Shown here in pieces: positions 1 to 8,784 of a stretch of DNA of 64,000 nucleotides (position 1 is its first letter; each line of letters starts with the position of its first letter). Under the pieces are notes generated by a model, which made no database searches, was not told the DNA's origin, and was given only the letters and a program-made list of their open reading frames with translations. The translations under genes were made by a program, and so were the position numbers. The stretch is taken from NCBI RefSeq assembly GCF_025558165.1, contig NZ_LAMZ01000001.1:62001-126000 (forward strand), given 5' to 3'. Source of the stretch: Candidatus Pelagibacter ubique HIMB140. GTDB taxonomy: Bacteria > Pseudomonadota > Alphaproteobacteria > Pelagibacterales > Pelagibacteraceae.

Positions 1-380
1 TTAAGGGTGATACAGGTGAAAATTTAATCGGTCTTTTAGAGAGAAGACTAGACGCTATTATTTATAGAGCAAAGTTTGCAACTACAATTTTTTCAGCTAG
101 ACAATTAATCAATCACGGTCATGTTAGAGTAAATGGCAAGAAAGTTAATATTGGAAGCTATTCAGTAAAAGAAGAGGACACAATTGAAATTAGAGATAAA
201 TCTAAACAATTAGCAATCATTGATATCGCTCTAGCAAATAAAGAAAGAGAAACACCAGAATACATCCAAATGGATGAGAAAAATAAAAAATTAAAATTTG
301 TAAGAGTTCCTAAATTTGAAGAAGTGCCTTATCCAGTAATAATGGAACCCAATCTTGTAATTGAATATTATTCAAGATAA
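1..380 (+). CDS. rpsD: 30S ribosomal protein S4, C-terminal part (cut by window edge)
   Basis: This is the 3' part of the S4 gene; the reading frame runs from base 3 to the TAA at 378-380, about 125 residues, and the 5' end lies outside the window. S4 binds 16S rRNA early in small-subunit assembly. The visible part holds the S4 RNA-binding fold ([16 protein letters not shown], then [19 protein letters not shown]), which is diagnostic, and the usual end ([15 protein letters not shown]). It converges on grxD with 8 bp between stop codons. It stands apart from the large ribosomal cluster later in the window, where S4 is sometimes found next to S11 in other bacteria. Confidence 0.97.
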   Translation, partial: KGDTGENLIGLLERRLDAIIYRAKFATTIFSARQLINHGHVRVNGKKVNIGSYSVKEEDTIEIRDKSKQLAIIDIALANKERETPEYIQMDEKNKKLKFVRVPKFEEVPYPVIMEPNLVIEYYSR

Positions 381-388
381 TTTCTAAT

Positions 389-721
389 TTAATTTTTAAA
401 ATTAATACCCTTATCCTCAAGAACTTTTTTAAGTTCTCCGTTTTCGTACATTTCTTTTACGATATCACATCCACCAACAAATTCTTTTTTAATATACAAT
501 TGAGGAATTGTTGGCCAATCACTGTAAACTTTAATACCTTCTCTGATGTTTTGATCTTCTAAAACATTTACTCCTTTAAAATTTACTTCAAGAATTTTTA
601 ACATGTTTGAAACAGCCATTGAAAAACCACACTGTGGAGCATCTGGAGTTCCTTTCATAAACAAACAAACATCATTGTTGTCTATATGATTTTGAATTAT
701 ATTTTTTGTATTATCGTCCAT
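389..721 (-). CDS. grxD: Monothiol glutaredoxin, Grx4/GrxD type
   Basis: 110 residues, the normal length for a single-domain CGFS glutaredoxin. The CGFS active site is at 31-34, the cis-proline region WPTIPQLY at 69-76 and the glutathione-binding GGCD at 83-86. Proteins of this class bind a [2Fe-2S] cluster with glutathione and pass it to target proteins rather than acting as strong disulfide reductases. It is the last gene of the minus-strand purine run and overlaps the bolA stop by one base (TAATG). BolA and monothiol glutaredoxins form heterodimers in other organisms, so the pairing supports a shared cluster-trafficking role here. Confidence 0.95.
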   Translation of the reverse strand: MDDNTKNIIQNHIDNNDVCLFMKGTPDAPQCGFSMAVSNMLKILEVNFKGVNVLEDQNIREGIKVYSDWPTIPQLYIKKEFVGGCDIVKEMYENGELKKVLEDKGINFKN

Positions 722-951
722 TATTGCTCCTTTGTTTTAATTGCTAGGGCATGTAATTCATTTCCCATACGTCCTTTTAGAGAATTATATACCATTTTAT
801 GTTGTTCAATTTTACTTTTTCCTGAAAACTGAGAAGAAGTCACAGTCGCTGAATAATGATTTCCATCACCTGCTAAATCTTGAATCTCTACAACAGCATC
901 AGGCATTGCTTCTTTAATTAAACTCTCAATTTCTTTTAAATCCATTGCCAT
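721..951 (-). CDS. bolA: BolA family protein
   Basis: 76-residue BolA-type protein. Family marks are GDGNHY at 28-33, QHKMVY at 50-55 with His51, and NELHAL at 64-69 with His67, a residue class used for cluster coordination in BolA-glutaredoxin complexes. A second ATG at residue 3 is equally possible as the start. Its start codon overlaps the purL stop and its stop overlaps the grxD start, each by one base, which suggests translational coupling. The likely role is partner of the downstream Grx4 in iron-sulfur cluster handling; a direct regulatory role, as proposed for E. coli BolA, cannot be judged from sequence. Confidence 0.92.
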   Translation of the reverse strand: MAMDLKEIESLIKEAMPDAVVEIQDLAGDGNHYSATVTSSQFSGKSKIEQHKMVYNSLKGRMGNELHALAIKTKEQ

Positions 952-3143
952 TAGTTACTCATATAATCTGTAAGCCACTTTTTATTTGAACTTGTTAATT
1001 CGTCAATTGTAACTTTTGTCTTATCATCAAAATATAGTTCATTTTCACTGATTGTACCAAGTTCGTCAAAATGAACAGCATTTTTATTCAATATATCTGT
1101 GACTTTTTTTAAATCTTTTTTACTAACCTCAATAATGTAACGCCCTTGATCTTCACCAAAGAAATACCCCAATTCATTGATTAAATATTTTGGTTTATTT
1201 AAATTTATTCCTTTTTTACCTTTGATGCACATTTTGGCTACCGCTGTAATAATTCCACCCAAAGAAACATCATGAGCACTTTTGATTAGATTACTTTCGA
1301 TAAGTTTCAATAAAGTTTCTCCATTATTTTTTTCATTAAATAAATTTATTTCAGGAGGAGGACCATTTTTTTCATCTAATATATTCCTTGCAAATAAAGT
1401 TTGATCTAAATGTCCCTCTGTTTTTCCAATAACTAAAACCACATTATCAATCTCTTTAAAATCCATAGTGATCATTTTATTATAATCCTTTATCAAACCC
1501 ACACCTCCAATAGCAGGAGTTGGCTTTATACCTTCATCTTTAGTTTGATTGTAAAAAGAAACATTTCCTGAAACTACTGGGAATTTTAAATATTCACTTG
1601 CTTCACCAATTCCTTGAACACATTCGACAAACTCACCCATATTCTCTTCATTTTCAGGGCTTCCAAAATTTAAACAATTAGTAATAGCTATAGGTTTTGC
1701 ACCAACAGCAATTAAATTTCTAAAACTTTCACAAACAACTTGTTTTCCACCGGTAAGAGGGTGAGCCCAACAATATACAGCAGAACTGTCGACTGAAGCA
1801 GCTACAGCTTTATTTGTTCCATGCACTCTCACAACTCCAGCATCTCCACCTGGTTTTTGAATAGTATCCCCCATAACCGTATGATCATACTGCTGCCAAA
1901 TCCAATCTTTGCTACAAATATTTGGGTTAGCTAAAACTTTTTTCAGAACATCTATAATTTTGAAATTTTTTAAATCTTCTTTTTTAATTTTATTCTTTTT
2001 TGGTAGCTTTGCTTTTTTCCATTTACGATCGTACATAGGTGAATTTTCGACCAATGTATTTACAGGAATGTCTGCTACCTTTTCATTGTCAAAGTAAAGT
2101 TGTATTTTTTTTGAATTGGTAGTTTTACCAATTACTGCAAAATCTAAATTCCATTTATCAAATATTTTTTTTGCTTGTTTTTCTTTTCCATTTTCTAAAA
2201 CAATCAACATTCTTTCTTGGCTTTCAGAGAGCATAATTTCATAAGGTGTCATCTTAGTTTCTCTGCAAGGAACTTTGTTTAGATTTATTTCAATTCCAAG
2301 ATTTCCTTTTGATGCCATTTCTATACTTGATGATGTTAATCCAGCAGCTCCCATATCTTGTATGGCTATAATTGAGTCTCCAGCCATTAATTCTAAACAA
2401 GCTTCCAGTAAAAGTTTTTCAGTAAATGGATCTCCAACTTGAACAGTGGGTTTCTTTTCCTCTATTTTATCATCAAAACTTGCTGAAGCCATGCTGGCTC
2501 CATGAATTCCGTCTCTACCTGTTTTTGAACCAACATATATAACTGGCTTGTTTAAACCAGCTGCTTTTGAGTAAAAAATCTTATCTTTTTTAACCAAACC
2601 CAGGGTCATTGCATTAACCAAGATATTTCCATTATATGAACTATCAAAACTTGTTTGTCCTGCAACAGTTGGAACACCCATACAATTTCCATATCCTCCA
2701 ATTCCATGAACTACACCTCTTAGCAGATTTTTTGTTTTTTTGTGCTGTGGGGAACCAAAATGAATTGAGTTTAAATTTGCAATAGGTCTAGCACCCATTG
2801 TAAATACATCTCTCATAATCCCACCAACACCAGTTGCTGCACCTTGATAGGGCTCAATAAAAGATGGGTGGTTATGGCTTTCAATTTTAAAAACAATGGC
2901 ATCATTATCTTCAATATCAATAACACCAGCGTTTTCTCCAGGACCTTGAATAACTTTTTTTCCTTTTGTTGGAAGTTTTTTTAAATGAAGTCTTGAAGAT
3001 TTATATGAGCAATGCTCATTCCACATTGCAGAAAAAATACCAAGTTCAGTAATATTTGGTGTTCTTTTTAATAATTCACAAATTTTAGTATATTCATCTT
3101 TTTTTAAACCATGATCAATTGCTACTTGTTCGTCTACTATCAT
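951..3143 (-). CDS. purL: Phosphoribosylformylglycinamidine synthase subunit PurL
   Basis: 730 residues, the size of the small-type PurL that works with separate PurQ and PurS subunits. It uses ATP and ammonia delivered by PurQ to turn FGAR into FGAM in purine synthesis. WNEHCSYKSS is at 41-50 and the nucleotide-binding ESHNHPS at 88-94, followed by GAATGVGGIMRDVFTMGARP; two AIR-synthase-type halves follow (second half around VMGDTIQKPGGDAGVVRVHG). It overlaps purQ by 4 bp and bolA by 1 bp. The three subunit genes adjoin in the order purS-purQ-purL, as expected for one complex. Confidence 0.98.
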   Translation of the reverse strand: MIVDEQVAIDHGLKKDEYTKICELLKRTPNITELGIFSAMWNEHCSYKSSRLHLKKLPTKGKKVIQGPGENAGVIDIEDNDAIVFKIESHNHPSFIEPYQGAATGVGGIMRDVFTMGARPIANLNSIHFGSPQHKKTKNLLRGVVHGIGGYGNCMGVPTVAGQTSFDSSYNGNILVNAMTLGLVKKDKIFYSKAAGLNKPVIYVGSKTGRDGIHGASMASASFDDKIEEKKPTVQVGDPFTEKLLLEACLELMAGDSIIAIQDMGAAGLTSSSIEMASKGNLGIEINLNKVPCRETKMTPYEIMLSESQERMLIVLENGKEKQAKKIFDKWNLDFAVIGKTTNSKKIQLYFDNEKVADIPVNTLVENSPMYDRKWKKAKLPKKNKIKKEDLKNFKIIDVLKKVLANPNICSKDWIWQQYDHTVMGDTIQKPGGDAGVVRVHGTNKAVAASVDSSAVYCWAHPLTGGKQVVCESFRNLIAVGAKPIAITNCLNFGSPENEENMGEFVECVQGIGEASEYLKFPVVSGNVSFYNQTKDEGIKPTPAIGGVGLIKDYNKMITMDFKEIDNVVLVIGKTEGHLDQTLFARNILDEKNGPPPEINLFNEKNNGETLLKLIESNLIKSAHDVSLGGIITAVAKMCIKGKKGINLNKPKYLINELGYFFGEDQGRYIIEVSKKDLKKVTDILNKNAVHFDELGTISENELYFDDKTKVTIDELTSSNKKWLTDYMSN

Positions 3144-3823
3144 TTTAAATTATTAATTAAATTATTAAAAAAAATTGAACCATCTTCTCCTGATAAACAA
3201 CTATCAATCATTCTTTCAGGATGAGGCATCATACCTAAAACATTTTTTTCTTTATTAAAAACACCAGCAATATTTTTAATTGAACCGTTTGGATTGAATT
3301 GTTCTTCTATTTTTCCATTTTCATCGCAATAATTTATTGCAACTTGTTCATTATCTTCAATTTCTTTTAATTGATCTTTGGTACAAAAATAATTTCCTTC
3401 ATTGTGAGCAATATGAAATTCCAAAACATCATTTTTAATATTATTAAAATAATTATTTGTTTTATTATTAATTTTTACGAATACATTTTTGCAAATAAAT
3501 TCTAAATATTTATTTCTTAATAACACGCCAGGAACTAGTCCAGTTTCAACTAATATTTGAAATCCATTACAAATTCCCATTACCATACCACCAGAGTTGG
3601 CAAAATTAATTACTGACTTCATAATTTTAGACTTAGATGCCATACTCCCACATCTTAAATAGTCACCATATGAAAATCCTCCTGGTAATACAATTAAATC
3701 ACTTTTTGGAAGGTCAGCATCATCATGCCAAACCATTTTATTCTTAAATCCAAATTTTTTTAGAGCAACATCCATATCTCTATCACAATTGGATCCAGGA
3801 AAAGTAATGACAGATGATTTCAT
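3140..3823 (-). CDS. purQ: FGAM synthase glutaminase subunit PurQ
   Basis: 227-residue class I glutamine amidotransferase subunit. It hydrolyses glutamine and channels ammonia to PurL. The nucleophile is Cys85 in MGICNGFQIL, with VLPGGFSYGDYLRCGS just before (45-60), and the His201/Glu203 dyad sits in MMPHPER near the C terminus, so the triad is complete. It starts 3 bp after purS and overlaps purL by 4 bp (ATGA). Confidence 0.98.
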   Translation of the reverse strand: MKSSVITFPGSNCDRDMDVALKKFGFKNKMVWHDDADLPKSDLIVLPGGFSYGDYLRCGSMASKSKIMKSVINFANSGGMVMGICNGFQILVETGLVPGVLLRNKYLEFICKNVFVKINNKTNNYFNNIKNDVLEFHIAHNEGNYFCTKDQLKEIEDNEQVAINYCDENGKIEEQFNPNGSIKNIAGVFNKEKNVLGMMPHPERMIDSCLSGEDGSIFFNNLINNLK

Positions 3824-3826
3824 TAA

Positions 3827-4069
3827 TTACTTTAGATCAATAATTTTATAGTTTTCAATTACAAGATTGGCTAAAAGTTTTTTACACATTTCTTCAACTT
3901 TATCTTTAGCTTTTTTTGGATCATTTTCTTTTGTATCAATTTCAAAATATTTACCTTGTCTAACTTCATTAACGTCATCAAAGCCCATACCATCTAAAGT
4001 TTGATGAATAACTTTACCTTGTGGATCTAGTACATCTTTTTTTAGAGTGATTACTACTGATATTTTCAT
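3827..4069 (-). CDS. purS: FGAM synthase structural subunit PurS
   Basis: 80 residues, typical for PurS, the small dimeric protein that bridges PurQ and PurL. Recognised by its N-terminal strand-helix pattern ([21 protein letters not shown]), by [16 protein letters not shown] and by its place between purC and purQ. It overlaps purC by 4 bp. Its presence, with a roughly 730-residue PurL, shows that this organism uses the three-subunit FGAM synthase, not the single large chain of gammaproteobacteria. Confidence 0.96.
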   Translation of the reverse strand: MKISVVITLKKDVLDPQGKVIHQTLDGMGFDDVNEVRQGKYFEIDTKENDPKKAKDKVEEMCKKLLANLVIENYKIIDLK

Positions 4070-4851
4070 TTCTTTTTTCTCTTAACAGATGATAATTTTG
4101 TTACATTCACGGCACTTACATTTGATTGTTCATGCAAAATACCTAATCTTTTAGCAACTTCTGTGTAGGCTGGAATTAAATCACCTAAATCTTTTCTAAA
4201 TCTGTCTTTATCGAGTTTTTTATCAGTAATACTGTCCCAAAGTCTGCATGTATCTGGGCTAATTTCATCTGCCAGTATTACTTCTTGCTTGCCATTAGAT
4301 TTTAATCTTCCAAATTCTAGTTTAAAATCAATCAACTTAATTCCAACACCTCTAAACATACCAATCATAAAGTCATTAATTCTCAAGATCATTTTTTTAA
4401 CTTTATCAATTTCATTTTTAGTAGCCCAATCAAAGGCAATTATGTGCTCTTCTGCAATTAGAGGGTCACCTAATTTGTCATCTTTTAAGCAGTATTCAAT
4501 TAATGGTTCTTTTAAAACAGTTCCATCTTCAATACCTAGTCTTTTAGTGATAGATCCTGTTGCAACATTTCTAACAATAAATTCAATTGGAATTATCTCA
4601 ACTAGTTTTATTATTTGTTCACGCATATTTAATCTTTTTACTAAATGATTTTTAATTCCTATTTGGGATAAGTTTGAAAGAATATGTTCAGATATTCTAT
4701 TATTTAAAACACCTTTTCCTTCAATTGTAGTTTTTTTTTGATTATTGAATGCTGTCGCATCGTCTTTAAAATATTGAATAACTATATTTTTATCATTTGT
4801 TGCATAAATAATCTTTGCTTTACCTTCGTATAGTTTTTTTCCTTTTTTCAT
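4066..4851 (-). CDS. purC: SAICAR synthetase
   Basis: 261 residues. It joins CAIR and aspartate with ATP to make SAICAR, the step before PurB. Family marks are [13 protein letters not shown] near residue 6, [17 protein letters not shown] in the middle, [10 protein letters not shown] and [13 protein letters not shown] toward the C terminus. The start overlaps the purB stop by one base (TAATG). The C-terminal tail is slightly longer than in E. coli PurC (237 residues) and ends in a basic stretch. Confidence 0.98.
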   Translation of the reverse strand: MKKGKKLYEGKAKIIYATNDKNIVIQYFKDDATAFNNQKKTTIEGKGVLNNRISEHILSNLSQIGIKNHLVKRLNMREQIIKLVEIIPIEFIVRNVATGSITKRLGIEDGTVLKEPLIEYCLKDDKLGDPLIAEEHIIAFDWATKNEIDKVKKMILRINDFMIGMFRGVGIKLIDFKLEFGRLKSNGKQEVILADEISPDTCRLWDSITDKKLDKDRFRKDLGDLIPAYTEVAKRLGILHEQSNVSAVNVTKLSSVKRKKK

Positions 4852-6143
4852 TATTTAAAAACTCTTCTAAAGATCAAATTCACATTTTTAAAGTGTTTTG
4901 CGTAACTAAATATTGATTTAAGCCTTTTAGTTGTAATTTTGCTCATAATAAACTTATCATTAGATATCACATCAAATAAATTTAGGTTTTCTGCAAAACA
5001 TTTTTTTGCATACGATTGAACCATTTTGTAAGATTTTTCTCTACTTAAACCAGATTTAGTTAATTCTAGCATTACTTCTTGAGAGAAAATTAGCCCTTTT
5101 GTTATATTCAAGTTTTCTAACATTTTTTTAGGGTAAACAATCATGTTGTCTAAAATATTTGTTAATCTAACTAATGCAAAGTCTGTTGTAATATTTGCAT
5201 CAGGACCAATGTTTCTTTCAACACTTGAGTGTGAAATGTCTCTTTCATGCCACAGCGCTATATTTTCTAAAGCAGGTATCACAGCACTTCTAACCATTCT
5301 TGCCAAACCAGTTAAGTTTTCACTTAAAATTGGATTTTTCTTGTGAGGCATTGCAGATGATCCTTTTTGTTTTTTTGAAAAGTACTCTTGTAATTCATAA
5401 ACTTCTGTTCTTTGTAAATGCCTTATCTCAATTGCAACTCTCTCAATTGAACCTGCAATAATACCTAAAACTGAAAAATAAAATGCATGTCGATCTCTTG
5501 GAATTACTTGTGTTGAAATGGGTTCAACTTTTAAACCTAATTTTTTTGCAACATGTTTTTCTACATTAGGGCTTATATTTGCAAAAGTTCCAACAGCTCC
5601 TGATATAGCACAAGTTGATACCTCATCTATTGCATCTTTAAGTCTTTTTCTGTTTCTCTTAAATTCCTCATAAAAAGATGCTAATTTTAATCCAAAAGTA
5701 ACTGGTTCAGCATGAATTCCATGACTTCTTCCCATACATGGAGTCATTTTATATTTTTTTGCCTGCTTCTTAAGTACTTTTAAAATTTGATCGATATCTT
5801 TAAGAATTATTTTTCCGGATTGAACTAATTGAATATTAAAACTGGTATCAAGTACATCTGATGAAGTCATACCTTGATGTAAATATCTTGCTTTAATTCC
5901 TGCTTTTTCTGTAACAGAGGTAAGAAATGCTATAACATCATGCTTAACTTCAGATTCAATTTTATGTATTCTATTTACATTGATAACTGCTTTTTTTCTA
6001 ACAATTGAAGCTACTCCTTTTGGTATTTGACCAAGTTTTTCCATAGCCTCAGCAGCTGCAACTTCTACATCTAGCCAAATTTTATATTTATTTTCCTCTG
6101 ACCAAATATCAGTTAATTCTTTTCGAGAGTATCTTTTAATCAT
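4851..6143 (-). CDS. purB: Adenylosuccinate lyase
   Basis: 430 residues. It catalyses two fumarate-releasing steps: SAICAR to AICAR and adenylosuccinate to AMP. The fumarase/aspartase signature loop [11 protein letters not shown] lies at 261-271; HGIHAEP at 141-147 carries the expected catalytic histidine (His141), with HDV at 68-70 and TSSD at 93-96. It lies 3 bp after map and is followed without a gap by purC, so two consecutive enzymes of the pathway are encoded side by side. Confidence 0.97.
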   Translation of the reverse strand: MIKRYSRKELTDIWSEENKYKIWLDVEVAAAEAMEKLGQIPKGVASIVRKKAVINVNRIHKIESEVKHDVIAFLTSVTEKAGIKARYLHQGMTSSDVLDTSFNIQLVQSGKIILKDIDQILKVLKKQAKKYKMTPCMGRSHGIHAEPVTFGLKLASFYEEFKRNRKRLKDAIDEVSTCAISGAVGTFANISPNVEKHVAKKLGLKVEPISTQVIPRDRHAFYFSVLGIIAGSIERVAIEIRHLQRTEVYELQEYFSKKQKGSSAMPHKKNPILSENLTGLARMVRSAVIPALENIALWHERDISHSSVERNIGPDANITTDFALVRLTNILDNMIVYPKKMLENLNITKGLIFSQEVMLELTKSGLSREKSYKMVQSYAKKCFAENLNLFDVISNDKFIMSKITTKRLKSIFSYAKHFKNVNLIFRRVFK

Positions 6144-6146
6144 TAA

Positions 6147-6917
6147 TTATAAGTATGGAGGCTTTGAATAACCTTTAGCAGATTCTGTAAAGATTTCATA
6201 ACCATTTTCAGTAATTCCTAACGTATGTTCAAATTGAGCAGATAAAGATTTATCTTTTGTGACAGCAGTCCAACCATCATTTAACATTTTAACATCATAT
6301 TTACCTGAATTTATCATAGGCTCTATTGTAAAAGTCATGCCAGGTTTTAAATCTGGTCCTGAGTTTTTACTTCCATAATGTAAAATGTTTGGTGGCTCAT
6401 GAAATGTTGTACTTATACCATGACCACAAAAATCTCTAACCACAGAGTATCCTTTTTCTTCAACAAATGACTGAATTTCGTAACCAATATCGCCTAATTT
6501 AATTCCTGGTTTTAAAATTCTAATTGCTCTCATCATAGATTCGTAAGTAGCATCTATTAGATTGTTTAATTTAATTGGTGTTTTTCCAATACAAAACATT
6601 CTACTGGTATCACCATAATGTTCATCTACAATTGCAGTAACATCTACATTTACTGCATCACCATCTCTTAAGACTCTATCTGAGGGAATTCCATGGCACA
6701 CAACATGATTTAATGAAGTACATAAAGATTTTGTAAAACCTCTATAGTAAAGTGGAGCAGAGTGTCCTCCATTATCTCTTATAAATTCATATCCCAATTT
6801 ATCTATATAGTCTGTTGAGACACCTTCCTTAATGTTGTCTGTTAACATATCAAGTGTCCTTGCTGCTAAATCACCAGCAATTCTCATTTTTTCAAATTTT
6901 TCTTTATAATCACTCAT
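6147..6917 (-). CDS. map: Type I methionine aminopeptidase
   Basis: 256 residues, single catalytic domain. It removes the initiator methionine from new proteins. All five metal ligands are visible: Asp92, Asp103, His166, Glu199 and Glu230; the conserved His75 of CHGIP is also present. No N-terminal extension, so this is the short bacterial class. The gene overlaps sfsA by 8 bp and sits 3 bp before purB on the same strand, so it is probably co-transcribed with the purine genes although it has no direct part in the pathway. Confidence 0.97.
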   Translation of the reverse strand: MSDYKEKFEKMRIAGDLAARTLDMLTDNIKEGVSTDYIDKLGYEFIRDNGGHSAPLYYRGFTKSLCTSLNHVVCHGIPSDRVLRDGDAVNVDVTAIVDEHYGDTSRMFCIGKTPIKLNNLIDATYESMMRAIRILKPGIKLGDIGYEIQSFVEEKGYSVVRDFCGHGISTTFHEPPNILHYGSKNSGPDLKPGMTFTIEPMINSGKYDVKMLNDGWTAVTKDKSLSAQFEHTLGITENGYEIFTESAKGYSKPPYL

Positions 6918-7608
6918 CTAAAATTTTAAGTTTTTTATCTATAATAATTTTTTTTGAACTTATATCACATCTATAAGCTAGAAAATTTACTCCAGCTTTT
7001 TTAGCTTTTTTATAATTCTCATAATATTCTTCGTCTATATCTTTAGCTATTTTAAAATATTTCATATTTTGAATTTGAACTAAAAAGATCAAATAACCTT
7101 TATAACCTTTATTTATGGCATCAATAAGAGTTAATAAATGCTTAGAACCTCTTGTTGTAATCGCATCTGGAAACTCAGCAGTTTCTTTATCTCTAAATAA
7201 AGTAACGTTCTTGACCTCTACGAAGCTTTTTTTATTTTTTTTTTCTAGCAAAAAATCAAATCTAGTTTCCCTATTAAAGAATACCTCTGGTTTTATTTTA
7301 TCGTTATTTTTTAATTCTTTGATTAAATTGTTTTCGATAGCATGATTTACTATCTTGTTAGCCATATGAGTGTTAACACCTACTAAATTTTTTCTTGATT
7401 TAATTATTTCAAGTCCAAACTTTAGTTTTCGCTTAGGATCATTATTTGGTAGTAAATAAACTTCATTACCTTCATTTAATAAACCTTTCATAGATCCTGT
7501 GTTAGGACAATGAGCTGTGACAATTTCTTTACCAAGTTTTATGTCGGTAAAAAACCTTTTGTAACGTTTGATTAGTTTGCCTTTTACTAAAGACTTGGTA
7601 AATTCCAT
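6910..7608 (-). CDS. sfsA: SfsA family DNA/RNA nuclease-fold protein
   Basis: SfsA homologue, 232 residues from the chosen start. The frame stays open for 12 more codons upstream (to 7644), but the family begins at the motif MEFTKSLVKGKLIKRYKRF, and the longer version would overlap the divergent gene at 7629. Family marks are AHCPNTGSMKGLL, NRETRFDFLLE, FVEVKNVTL and FPDAITTRGSKHL; the ExK-type core suggests a nuclease fold. The first member was named for an effect on E. coli maltose genes; the biochemical role is unsettled. It is first in the minus-strand purine run, 20 bp from the divergent gene. Confidence 0.93.
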   Translation of the reverse strand: MEFTKSLVKGKLIKRYKRFFTDIKLGKEIVTAHCPNTGSMKGLLNEGNEVYLLPNNDPKRKLKFGLEIIKSRKNLVGVNTHMANKIVNHAIENNLIKELKNNDKIKPEVFFNRETRFDFLLEKKNKKSFVEVKNVTLFRDKETAEFPDAITTRGSKHLLTLIDAINKGYKGYLIFLVQIQNMKYFKIAKDIDEEYYENYKKAKKAGVNFLAYRCDISSKKIIIDKKLKILDE

Positions 7609-7628
7609 GAGTAAATTATATATTTCAT

Positions 7629-8378
7629 ATGGATAAAAAAGCAAAATTTAAAGCTTCAATTTTAATTATTGGTAATGAAATTTTATCTGGAAGAACACAA
7701 GACACTAATACCTCAACATTAGCAACTTGGTTAAATTCTATAGGGGTAAAGGTTGAGGAGGTTAGAGTAATTCCTGATGTAGAAAATATTATAGTTGAAA
7801 CACTAAATTTACTTAGATTAAAATATGATTATGTTTTTACAACTGGTGGTATTGGACCTACTCACGATGATATAACAGCTCAATCAGTTTCAAAAGCATT
7901 TGGGATAAAATACGAAGTTCACAAGGAAGCTTTCAAAATTCTAGAAGAATACTATCAACCTGGAGAATTTAATGAGGGAAGACAAAAAATGGCATGGATG
8001 CCTGAAAATGCAAATCTTATTTTAAATCCAACAAGTGGTGCTCCAGGATTTAATGTTGAGAATGTTTACTCACTACCAGGAGTTCCTTCTATATTAAAAT
8101 CCATGTTAGGTGGATTAACAAATAATATAGTTGGAGGTGAACCAATCAAAAGTTTAACTATAAGTTTAAGAACAGTTGAAAGTGAAATAGCAAGTTCATT
8201 AACAAAAGTACAAAATAATAATTTGGACGTAGAGATTGGCAGTTACCCATTTTTTCATGCTGGTAAGCTTGGTGTATCGATAGTTATTAGATCAGAAGAT
8301 CAAAATAAAATTGATGATTGTAATTCGCAGATTTTAAAATTTGTATATGAAAAAAAAATTGAGGTAGTTGAGCGCTAA
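7629..8378 (+). CDS. Molybdopterin-binding-fold protein, CinA N-domain-like
   Basis: 249 residues. Residues 10-170 have the MoaB/MogA-like fold seen in the N-terminal domain of CinA: ILIIGNEILSGRTQDTNTS at 11-29 and TTGGIGPTHDDIT at 71-83. The C-terminal nicotinamide-nucleotide amidase domain of full CinA is absent, as in many stand-alone family members. The remaining part (from about 170) forms a small extra domain. Stand-alone members have been linked to ADP-ribose or FAD pyrophosphatase-like activity in other organisms; nothing here fixes the substrate. It diverges from sfsA, and its stop overlaps the next gene by one base (TAATG). Confidence 0.85.
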   Translation: MDKKAKFKASILIIGNEILSGRTQDTNTSTLATWLNSIGVKVEEVRVIPDVENIIVETLNLLRLKYDYVFTTGGIGPTHDDITAQSVSKAFGIKYEVHKEAFKILEEYYQPGEFNEGRQKMAWMPENANLILNPTSGAPGFNVENVYSLPGVPSILKSMLGGLTNNIVGGEPIKSLTISLRTVESEIASSLTKVQNNNLDVEIGSYPFFHAGKLGVSIVIRSEDQNKIDDCNSQILKFVYEKKIEVVER

Positions 8379-8779
8379 TGTTGTATTTTGCTTACGGTAG
8401 CAACCTTCATCATTTTCAAATGAAACGAAGATGCAAAGATAGTGTTTTTTTAAAAAAAATAAATTTAAAAGATTTTAAATTAACATTTAGAAGCAAATAC
8501 AGAGCAGCAGACATTGAGCCAAAAAAAAATTCTATCGTACCAGGTGGATTATTTGAAATTTCAAAAAGTGATGAGAAAAAGTTGGATGTTTATGAAGATT
8601 TTCCAATTTTATATAAAAAACACTATTTTTATTATTATGGAAAAAAAGTTATGACTTATACAATGGTCAAAAAATCTCCTTTTAAGTTTCCTACAGAAAG
8701 ATATCTAAACATAGTTAAAAGAGGATATAAAGATTGCAAGTTAGATAAAAAATTTCTCAAAAAAGCTTTACAATTTTAA
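8378..8779 (+). CDS. Gamma-glutamylcyclotransferase-like (GGCT/AIG2) fold protein
   Basis: 133 residues. The N-terminal AYGSNL (5-10) is the glycine-loop motif of the GGCT/AIG2 family, followed by VPGGLFEIS and KKLDVYEDFP, which matches the family's LDxxEG region. Family members cyclise gamma-glutamyl compounds to 5-oxoproline, though many have untested substrates. The chain is very lysine-rich, as are its neighbours. It is translationally coupled to the preceding gene and lies 5 bp before the next, so the three are probably one transcript. The exact substrate is unknown. Confidence 0.8.
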   Translation: MLYFAYGSNLHHFQMKRRCKDSVFLKKINLKDFKLTFRSKYRAADIEPKKNSIVPGGLFEISKSDEKKLDVYEDFPILYKKHYFYYYGKKVMTYTMVKKSPFKFPTERYLNIVKRGYKDCKLDKKFLKKALQF

Positions 8780-8784
8780 TTGAA

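Noticed and set aside
389..405. TTAATTTT/AAAATTAA palindrome at the rpsD-grxD convergent ends, possible terminator
   Set aside because: Arms are separated by a single base and are pure AT, so it cannot form a stable hairpin and is expected by chance at this base composition.
7609..7644. Longer N terminus for sfsA
   Set aside because: The 12 extra codons are not family-like and would run into the divergent gene at 7629.
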